NCBI GenBank assembly: GCA_950022655.1
Contig: OX465592.1
Coordinates: 2,566,623 to 2,630,622 of the forward strand
Direction: 5' to 3'
Source: Alentia gelatinosa
Taxonomy: Eukaryota > Annelida > Polychaeta > Phyllodocida > Polynoidae
DNA length: 64,000 bases
The notes beneath the pieces were generated by a model. The model was not told the origin of the DNA. It did no database searches and saw only the letters and a list, made by a program, of their open reading frames with translations. The position numbers and the translations under genes were made by a program. Positions 1-8,100 of this stretch are shown here, one piece after another (within the stretch, counting starts at the first letter, position 1; every line of letters begins with the position of its first letter).

Positions 1-258
1 CAATTATAGGATTGGTTTTTCATGAGAGATCTAAAAAAGATAGTGGGAAAAGTAGAATAAAATCAAGATGCAAGATGGAGGAGGGAGGGCGTAAGGTGGT
101 CAGGTGTATATATTTATGGAGGAGGAATGTTGATGCATGCCTTGCTTTGCAGGGGAAAAAAGATGATTTATGTTTCTAAGCCTAGCTCTAGTAATGGATG
201 TGATATAACTCAAGGAATTAAACCATGTTTTTAAGATTCCTTTTATCTGTCGTTTGTT

Positions 259-515
259 GATCATAGTGGAGCAGGTAAATGTGGATTTGGGATGGAATTG
301 TGCACTTTGTGATATAAGCATAGCATATGGCATGCGTATGGGTGTTCCACATAGAGGTTTTTTTTTCAGAAAAAAGTATTGCCCATGAAAGAAATTCAAT
401 ATGGCGAACATTTTCTGCCCAGAAACCATTGTGTAAATTGTGATATAAGCATGAAATATTGCATGAGTGTTTCTTGCAGGCCACATTTTCAGGAAAATGT
501 GCTAGCTATAAACTT
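259..515 (+). repeat. Two tandem diverged copies of an interspersed repeat (period about 131 bp)
   Basis: ttgtgatataagcat occurs at 307 and 438. Each is followed by a catg-rich stretch, a tgtt(c/t) segment and a ttttcag-aaaa segment. A third copy, inverted, is at 1491-1622. The last bases of the inverted copy (aatatggc on its own strand) match the junction between the two tandem copies, so the element is probably internally tandem. No family was recognised; short open frames here are by-products. Confidence 0.7.
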
Positions 516-1098
516 TACTAAAAGTTTCACTACGAGCCTGAGATATCAGGCAACATATGCATTTCAAATTTTTGCTTAATTGATGCTTGTACTTTGTAAT
601 ATGTGGACGCAGTTGTGCTGCACTTGAAGATGAGTAGTGTATTGCTCTCCTGATTGAACTTCCAGTGGAAGATTTACAACAACAACAAAAATTAATGTGC
701 CCTTGTTGCGAAAGACACTCTCTTTATAATTCCTATCAACTTTCAATCTAAAATGGTGTTTTTTTTTATGAATTACCACTACTAAGCCTCTCGATGAACT
801 GACAACTCTGTTTCCTAAGATGAACTGCCACTACTGAGGGTGGTTGTCGCCCACTAGATTCTAGGTCAACTCTCGACTGTAGAACCGGCCCAAGGCACTA
901 TAAATATCATGTAAGGAGGTCAGGTTGAAGGTCGGGGTTTGCTGCGAATGCAGTCATTGGCTACTGGGTCTACTCTATTCCTTATATGGCAGTTAGTGTT
1001 ATGGGACAAATCCATGCAGATACTCCACCCCTCAATATACTGACACTATACTGAGTTTCATCTGCCCAGAACAACTGGTTTTGAGGTGCCAGAAACAG

Positions 1099-1276
1099 CC
1101 ACCTTTCTCCTTCACCCCCAAAAGTGGTAGATTTACTGGTATATCAAAGAGCAGTCCTTCTCATACCATGTCTGTGTGGTATGGTGTACAGCTACCTTTC
1201 TCCTTCACCCCTAAAAGTGGTAGACTTACTGCTATATCAAAAGCCAGTCCTTCTCATACAATGTCTGTGTTGTGTG
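1099..1276 (+). repeat. 93-bp tandem duplication (two diverged copies)
   Basis: acctttctccttcaccc begins at 1101 and 1194. In both copies it is followed by aaaagtggtaga, a tatatcaaa stretch, agtccttctcata and atgtctgtgt. The copies differ at several positions, so the duplication is old compared with the module duplication. Confidence 0.85.
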
Positions 1277-1306
1277 GGAACTTTAAGAACTCTCACCTCG
1301 GTAAAT

Positions 1307-1436
1307 GTGTAGGGGTAAGATTTTTACCTAAATTCATTACATAGATTTGATCGCCACCCTTGTGGTGTAAAAGAACCTTGAGAAAGTCTGGTGAGAACCT
1401 GTAATGGTTAACTGGACATTAAATCAAACCAACCAA
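1307..1436 (+). repeat. Interspersed repeat, copy 1 (about 128 bp)
   Basis: Shares with 2598-2724 the order tgtaggggt, gattt-tacct, aattcattacatagatt, cgatc/tgatc, tgtggtgtaaa, gaaccttgag, gtctggtgagaac and the tail atcaaaccaacca. An unclassified short repeat, possibly a SINE tail. Confidence 0.8.
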
Positions 1437-1490
1437 CCTACCTTTTGCACCACCTCTATCTGCAAACCCACCCCTGCCTTGGGAAGGCTA

Positions 1491-1622
1491 GCCATATTGA
1501 TTATTTTCGTGGCTAGCATTTTTTCCTGAAAGAGTGACCGATAAGGAACATTCATGACAAACGCCATGCTTATATCACAATTTACACGATGGTTTGCCAC
1601 ATCTGCTCCACTATCATACTTT
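1491..1622 (-). repeat. Inverted copy of the 131-bp interspersed repeat
   Basis: The complement reads atagtggagcag, then gtgtaaattgtgatataagc, then a ttcagg-aaaaa stretch and gctagc, matching parts of 259-515. Confidence 0.7.
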
Positions 1623-1892
1623 ACAAGTGAGTAGGCAAAAAGAACTAGATAGAACATTCCTCTTTAGATTACATTAATACTATATGTTTTTGTATGTGTC
1701 ATGTAGTGTCCATATTTTGTTCATTGTTTGATCTCTTTGCTTTCGTGAGCTGTTCAGATATACCTGCAATTCATATTTATATTTTGCATCCAATCAACAT
1801 ATAAATTATATATAGATTTGATATGAGTGCAAATTATTGAAATATATATCATTTCAGTGATTTTTGTCTTTTACACAAGTTCAGATTAGGTT

Positions 1893-2100
1893 GTTTTATT
1901 TTTTTAGCAATTTCAATTAGGGGAATACTGTTATTCCACTCGGGCCCTAGACCCCTACTCCCCATCACAATGGCGGGTGTATAGCTGAATAGGCAGTGGG
2001 TACCATTTTTGTGTAAGTCTTTGGTATGACCCGGCTTGGGTTTGAACCCATGATCTTCCATGCTCGAGGCAAACTGCCTTACCACTTGGCCACTGAGCTT
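1893..2100 (-). mobile_element. tRNA-derived SINE
   Basis: On the minus strand the head (about 2100 down to 2028) has an A-box-like tggccaagtggta (complement of 2080-2092) and a B-box-like gggttcaaaccc (complement of 2038-2049), spaced as in a tRNA. A non-tRNA body follows, ending in an A-rich stretch near 1893-1906. This is the layout of a tRNA-derived SINE. There is no acceptor-stem pairing, so it is not a working tRNA gene. No target-site duplication was identified. Confidence 0.7.
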
Positions 2101-2189
2101 ATGTGAGATATTGTTCCAGATAATTTGGCATTATTTCTTCTTCAATGTCAATGTTTATCTTCCCATAGCCAACATATTAGTCACTTACT

Positions 2190-2597
2190 ATCATTTACAT
2201 GAATTAGAAAAACTTCCCATAGAAATATGCAAATCAGGCTTTGTTATTGACTTTAGAAAGGCATTCTATAATTTTAGTCATGAATTATTATATAACAAAC
2301 TTTGTATGTATGGGATATAAACAATGCTAACCTAAATTAGAAAAAAGCTACCTTAATTCTAGAATGCAACAGATGCTAGTTGATTCCTGTTTATCTAATA
2401 AAAGAGAAGTAATAACTGGGGTACCACAAGATTCAGGGTTGGGACCGCTGCTGTTTGTTATTTCATTAAAGGACTTGATAGATTATTAATATACACCAAA
2501 CCTGTACTATATGCAGATGATTGGTTTATGATGGAAGGAGTGAATCAAGAGGAAGTGATTTTTATAATAAGTAAAAGAATTTATAAATTTATAAATT
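2190..2597 (+). pseudogene. Decayed non-LTR retrotransposon, reverse transcriptase core
   Basis: Three reverse transcriptase landmarks appear in order but in different frames and broken by stops. GFVIDFRKAF with HELLYNKLCMYGI (2237-2317) matches the lDfskAFD-vdH-LL-KL-yGi block. TGVPQDSGLGPLLF (about 2415-2456) matches GVPQGSvLGPLLF. LYADDW (about 2507-2524) matches the catalytic YADD. The order and spacing are those of non-LTR (jockey/CR1/RTE-like) elements; the clade cannot be fixed. Stops and frame changes make it non-functional. Confidence 0.85.
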
Positions 2598-2724
2598 TGT
2601 AGGGGTGAGATTTCTACCTGAATTCATTACATAGATTCGATCACCACCTTTGTGGTGTAAAGGAACCTTGAGGGTCTGGTGAGAACTTTTATTGGTTCAT
2701 CGGATGTTAGATCAAACCAACCAA
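2598..2724 (+). repeat. Interspersed repeat, copy 2, inside the retrotransposon relic
   Basis: Same element as 1307-1436. It interrupts the reverse transcriptase relic after its YADD region, so it probably inserted later or marks a deletion junction. Confidence 0.8.
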
Positions 2725-3125
2725 TATCGGGAGGCATATCGTAGTGTTTTGGTGTGTACCGGTGAGCATCGTAACATGTTGTGGGGGTGCATGAGAAAGG
2801 TACCATGGTCTCAATACACCCCGATACAGCTCATGATGCAAGCAGCATAATCAACCATATTTCCCGTTGATTATTTCATATGATTTTCTATTCAAATGCA
2901 TTGTCGATACATAATGATACGAACCGATACGCTATGACAATTAATACATGATCAATTTTCATAGTCCTTCTAAGATACAAGTCTTTTATTAGTGTGTATT
3001 GGTGTGTATTGGTAGTGTTATCGTAGAAACCTGACCAACTGCCCCAATATGCCCTATGATATCGCTGTGATTTGATTTTGTATCGGGAAGTCAACATCAG
3101 CATGTATCGCTGTGTATCGGGGGTG
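2725..3125. repeat. TATCG/CGATA-rich stretch within the retrotransposon relic
   Basis: Short motifs (tatcggg, tatcgta, tatcgctg and complements such as ccgatac) recur about ten times, with a direct repeat gtgtattggtgtgtattggt near 2993-3012. It separates the two parts of the reverse transcriptase relic and is probably inserted repeat DNA of unknown family. Confidence 0.5.
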
Positions 3126-3140
3126 TGGTGAAGCCCCCAA

Positions 3141-3735
3141 AGATATAAAGATGAAGGTGGTTAAGCAGATGCTTCTGCCAACGTTCAAGTATGCTGATTT
3201 TACTTTTGATATCATGGGGAAAGTGAAAAAACAAAAATTACAATGTTCAACAAAAGTTTAACAGAAGGGGTACGAAAAAATGTAGCTAGAATTGCAACTG
3301 TTCAAGAATTATATATCATATATAAAGTAAGAATACTCAGTCATAGAGGAGCATGTCGTCTATTGAGCCTAATAAAATGATGGTCGATAAATTCTGATAC
3401 GGAAATGTCTCACTGAGAATTAGAAGGTCAGAAAAACATTTGTTATATTTTAAGAAGCCTAGAACAGAAAAAGACAAGCCCCTTATATGTAGGAAACATT
3501 TTATGGGAGAAACTTCCAGAGGAGGTACAAAAGCTGAGAAAGGGAGCGGAATTTAAGACTAAGATCAAAGAAATCATAATGCAGCTAATCTGAAAGTATA
3601 TCTGTAAATGTGATGTTCACCTGTGCTCTGTACCGTTAATGTCATTTGTGTATGTTTATATATATATTAATACTTAAGGGCTACATCAAGGAAGATTGTC
3701 AAATTTGCTGGCAAGTAAATTATGTCAATAAAACC
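3141..3735 (+). pseudogene. Decayed non-LTR retrotransposon, C-terminal part and 3' tail
   Basis: KQMLLPTFKYADF with MGKVKKQKLQ (from about 3151) matches the thumb region that follows the reverse transcriptase core. NILWEKLPEEV with EFKTKIKEI (about 3495-3580) matches the usual LWNsLP-x-fK-x-K ending, and a stop follows at 3591. Stops and frame changes lie between. The 3' tail ends with aataaa at 3727, typical of these elements. Together with 2190-2597 it forms one element interrupted by about 530 bp of other repeats. Confidence 0.8.
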
Positions 3736-4439
3736 TTTTTTCAAAACATTTTTCTTAGAGAATGAGTAAGCTTCACTCTAATATATGACAATTCCCTCAG
3801 AGAATGCCAGAAGGCATCTTTCCTTCCTTGATAAGAATGCATGAAGGCATCTTAGGTGCACTCAGTATAAGTATTTTTAGGCAGCAGTAGGACTGATAGG
3901 GTTAAAAAAGATATTCTCGAAATTATCAGTACTGCAGATACTCCAGCCAACCCCAACTGCAGATTACGTCAAATCATTATATGCAGATTGGCATCTTGTA
4001 TTGGGTCTACAGATGGTATGATATCATCTGGGATAGATCTACTAACATTATATTATATATCATCTGCTACAACTTTGAAATTGTATGCAATACCTTATCT
4101 GGAGGTTATAATATATAGCAATTCTGCTTTACTACTACCGTACCAAATGACAGTTTATTAGAGAGGCATGGAAGGGAATTCACAGGTCTCCTAATATACC
4201 ATCAAGGTATGCAGTCGATGTTTAACATGTATCATAAAAAAATTGGGCAGTGGGCATACAATTGGGGCATGCTTTTGGGAATTGGCAGGCTTATAGTATC
4301 AGATAACGAGCTAGCAGCAAACATATGCTTCAGAATATTAATTCTAACATTGTATATATAGGGCTTTTTTAATAAAGCATCCTAAAGCATAATTCTGTTC
4401 TATTAAACCAGAACATATATACACAATTCCTATTTTCAG

Positions 4440-4504
4440 GCTACAACAATAATCATAAATGCTGTTGGAAGCAGCTTTGTAGGAATTAGAAATGTGCAAT
4501 TCAG
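4440..4504 (+). CDS. SEA domain exon B (upstream module), mucin-like protein
   Basis: 65-nt internal exon between acceptor ...ttttcag and donor gtttgt, phase 0 in and phase 2 out. It encodes ATTIIINAVGSSFVGIRNVQF plus two bases of the next Ser codon. The segment GIRNVQF aligns with the SEA-domain strand just before the cleavage turn (GLSNIKF in MUC1). Its reading frame joins exactly to the next exon at 4862. SEA domains are extracellular folds of about 100 residues found next to heavily O-glycosylated regions in mucins, agrin and enterokinase. The exon is too short to be recognised alone; the call rests on splice signals, phase continuity and an exact second copy at 36778-36842. Confidence 0.85.
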
Positions 4505-4861
4505 GTTTGTTATTTTTTATTAATGAACTTTAATTCATGAAAGATTATGGTTTTATAATCCAATACAATACATTATGCATAAATATATAAGTAGAAAAGT
4601 ACCATGATAAGAACTATATTTCTGCAATATATTACGGAAAGCTGCCGCTATAGTTGATTGTTTTGTTTTAACTTAAACCCAAAGAATATGGAGTAGCAAT
4701 ATTTGAAAAATATAAAGGAAGTGATAAGGTATAAAGACAGAACAATCACTAGGACTAGATTATTTTTTAAACTAAAGTATAAAGTAACACATATCATATT
4801 TTAGGAAATAGACTTTTTCTTTAAAAAACAAAAGTCTTCATGAACACTTTATTCCATTCAG
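4505..4861 (+). other. Intron between SEA exons B and C
   Basis: 357-bp AT-rich phase-2 intron, donor gtttgt and acceptor ttccattcag. Nothing else is recognisable in it. It recurs at 36843-37199. Confidence 0.8.
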
Positions 4862-5016
4862 TGCGGACAGCGTGGTAGTAACGTTCACAGTTGATTTGGC
4901 AGCCACATCTCCAACATCTCATTTTCTTGATTTGGAGACTGCTTTACGAAACAGCATATCCGAAGGAACCTTTGGCAATTTTACTGTGGATCCTTGCTGT
5001 GTTGAAGTAGTATCAG
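4862..5016 (+). CDS. SEA domain exon C (upstream module), mucin-like protein
   Basis: 155-nt exon, phase 2 in and phase 1 out, donor gtgagt. It encodes the second half of the SEA domain. The codon completed across the splice gives Ser, then ADSVVVTFTVDL, the pair of strands that in self-cleaving SEA domains carry Gly-Ser-Val-Val-Val. Here the Gly position is Asp, so autoproteolysis is doubtful. The remainder (HFLDLETALRNSI, then FGNFTVDP) fits the last SEA helix and strand. A CCVEVV segment follows, placing two adjacent Cys at the edge of the domain, just before the PTS region with one more Cys (DICGK). These could form disulfides; that is inference. An exact second copy lies at 37200-37354. 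Confidence 0.88.
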
Positions 5017-5149
5017 GTGAGTTTGTTTTATTCCTCTTACAAAATGTTTCATCTAAAAAATTTCGAAATCAATTTATTTAAATGAAATTCTACAATAAAA
5101 CAAATCTTCGAAAAGTGTGTATTAAAAAGATATTTTGAATCGATTTCAG
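5017..5149 (+). other. Intron between SEA exon C and PTS exon 1
   Basis: 133-bp AT-rich phase-1 intron, donor gtgagt at 5017 and acceptor gatttcag ending at 5149. It recurs at 37355-37487. Confidence 0.85.
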
Positions 5150-8100
5150 GTTTGGATATCTGTGGCAAAACATCAACTGTTGAGCAAACCACCACTCTTG
5201 CTGCAACAACTGTGCAAGATACAACAACTGCTGCTGAAACATCCACTGTGCCACAGACAACTACTCCACTAGAAACCACTACTCTGCCACTGACTACAAC
5301 AGAGCAAGTGACAACAAGTGGACCTCAGACCACAACACAGACTGCAACAACAACAACAGAAGCAGTGACAACAACTCAGGCCCAGACCACAAGTGTGCCA
5401 CAAACTACTACTGTAGCAGAAACAACAACACAGGCTCAGACCACCTCTCAGCCTCTGACTACTACAGTCGAGGCCACCACAACAGGCGAAGGCACTACTA
5501 CAGTAGTCGAGACTACCACACAAATGGAAACCACTACTGTCCTAGAGACCACCACGCCTGAAGTCACAACAACTGAACAGCCAACCTCAACTGTTGAGCA
5601 AACCACCACTCTTGCTGCAACAACTGTGCAAGATACAACAACTGCTGCTGAAACATCCACTGTGCCACAGACAACTACTCCACTAGAAACCACTACTCTG
5701 CCACTGACTACAACAGAGCAAGTGACAACAAGTGGACCTCAGACCACAACACAGACTGCAACAACAACAGAAGCAGTGACAACAACTCAGGCCCAGACAA
5801 CAAGTGTGCCACAAACTACTACTGTAGCAGAAACAACAACACAGGCTCAGACCACCTCTCAGCCTCTGACTACTACAGTCGAGGCCACCACAACAGGTGA
5901 AGGCACTACTACAGTAGTCGAGACTACCACACAAACGGAAACCACTACTGTCCTAGAGACCACCACGCCTGAAGTCACAACAACTGAATTGCCAACCTCA
6001 ACTGTTGAGCAAACCACCACTCTTGCTGCAACAACTGTGCAAGATACAACAACTGCTGCTGAAACATCCACTGTGCCACAGACAACTACTCCACTAGAAA
6101 CCACTACTCTGCCACTGACTACAACAGAGCAAGTGACAACAAGTGGACCTCAGACCACAACACAGACTGCAACAACAACAACAGAAGCAGTGACAACAAC
6201 TCAGGCCCAGACCACAAGTGTGCCACAAACTACTACTGTAGCAGAAACAACAACACAGGCTCAGACCACCTCTCAGCCTCTGACTACTACAGTCGAGGCC
6301 ACCACAACAGGCGAAGGCACTACTACAGTAGTGGAGACTACCACACAAATGGAAACCACTACTGTCCTAGAGACCACCACGCCTGAAGTCACAACAACTG
6401 AACAGCCAACCTCAACTGTTGAGCAAACCACCACTCTTGCTGCAACAACTGTGCAAGATACAACAACTGCTGCTGAAACATCCACTGTGCCACAGACAAC
6501 TACTCCACTAGAAACCACTACTCTGCCACTGACTACAACAGAGCAAGTGACAACAAGTGGACCTCAGACCAAAACACAGACTGCAACAACAACAACAGAA
6601 GCAGTGACAACAACTCAGGCCCAGACCACAAGTGTGCCACAAACTACTACTGTAGCAGAAACAACAACACAGGCTCAGACCACCTCTCAGCCTCTGACTA
6701 CTACAGTCGAGGCCACCACAACAGGCGAAGGCACTACTACAGTAGTGGAGACTACCACACAAACGGAAACCACTGCTGTCCTAGAGACCACCACGCCTGA
6801 AGTCACAACAACTGAACAGCCAACCTCAACTGTTGAGCAAACCACCACTCTTGCTGCAACAACTGTGCAAGATACAACAACTGCTGCTGAAACATCCACT
6901 GTGCCACAGACAACTACTCCACTAGAAACCACTACTCTGCCACTGACTACAACAGAGCAAGTGACAACAAGTGGACCTCAGACCACAACACAGACTGCAA
7001 CAACAAGAGAAACAGTGACAACAACTCAGGCCCAGACAACAAGTGTGCCACAAACTACTACTGTAGCAGAAACAACAACACAGGCTCAGACCACCTCTCA
7101 GCCTCTGACTACTACAGTCGAGGCCACCACAACAGGTGAAGGCACTACTACAGTAGTGGAGACTACCACACAAACGGAAACCACTACTGTCCTAGAGACC
7201 ATCACGCCTGAAGTCACAACAACTGAACAGCCAACCTCAACTGTTGAGCAAACCACCACTCTTGCTGCAACAACTGTGCAAGATACAACAACTGCTGCTG
7301 AAACATCCACTGTGCCACAGACAACTACTCCACTAGAAACCACTACTCTGCCACTGACTACAACAGAGCAAGTGACAACAAGTGGACCTCAGACCACAAC
7401 ACAGACTGCAACAACAACAACAGAAGCAGTGACAACAACTCAGGCCCAGACCACAAGTGTGCCACAAACTACTACTGTAGCAGAAACAACAACACAGGCT
7501 CAGACCACCTCTCAGCCTCTGACTACTACAGTCGAGGCCACCACAACAGGCAAAGGCACTACTACAGTAGTCGAGACTACCACACAAACGGAAACCACTA
7601 CTGTCCTAGAGACCACCACGCCTGAAGTCACAACAACTGAACAGCCAACCTCAACTGTTGAGCAAACCACCACTCTTGCTGCAACAACTGTGCAAGATAC
7701 AACAACTGCTGCTGAAACATCCACTGTGCCACAGACAACTACTCCACTAGAAACCACTACTCTGCCACTGACTACAACAGAGCAAGTGACAACAAGTGGA
7801 CCTCAGACCACAACACAGACTGCAACAACAACAACAGAAGCAGTGACAACAACTCAGGCCCAGACCACAAGTGTGCCACAAACTACTACTGTAGCAGAAA
7901 CAACAACACAGGCTCAGACCACCTCTCAGCCTCTGACTACTACAGTCGAGGCCACCACAACAGGCAAAGGCACTACTACAGTAGTCGAGACTACCACACA
8001 AACGGAAACCACTACTGTCCTAGAGACCACCACGCCTGAAGTCACAACAACTGAACAGCCAACCTCAACTGTTGAGCAAACCACCACTCTTGCTGCAACA

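Larger units (their letters stand above)
1..4439 (+). other. Intron (3' part) between SEA exons A and B of the upstream module
   Basis: Non-coding stretch ending in a pyrimidine-rich acceptor (tattttcag at 4431-4439). By comparison with the second module, its 5' part and the matching SEA-A exon lie before the window. It holds diverged interspersed repeats (259-515, 1307-1436, 1491-1622, 2598-2724), a 93-bp tandem duplication (1099-1276), a tRNA-derived SINE (1893-2100) and a broken non-LTR retrotransposon (2190-3735). I see nothing recognisable in 1-258, 516-1098 and 3736-4439. No open frame here looks like a gene: the longest are under 130 codons, lie inside repeats, and lack codon or splice support. 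Confidence 0.8.
1..7006 (+). repeat. Module duplication, copy 1 of the region without differences
   Basis: Corresponds to 32339-39344 at a constant offset of 32,338 bp. Every intron and exon stretch I compared was the same, including homopolymers, repeat relics and private PTS variants (aaaacacag at 6571, gaattgcca at 5987). The first difference I found is G versus C at 7007/39345, followed by A versus G at 7012/39350. Confidence 0.9.

Noticed and set aside
100..486. 128-codon and overlapping 88-codon minus-strand frames (also at 32438-32824)
   Set aside because: They lie inside an interspersed repeat within an intron and have no similarity I can name. The identical second copy is explained by the module duplication.
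1081..1344. Plus-strand frame of 87 codons with an internal repeat
   Set aside because: The repeat is the 93-bp tandem DNA duplication in an intron. There is no splice or codon support for a protein.
2028..2100. A functional tRNA gene on the minus strand
   Set aside because: A and B boxes are present, but the ends do not pair as an acceptor stem and a SINE-like body follows.
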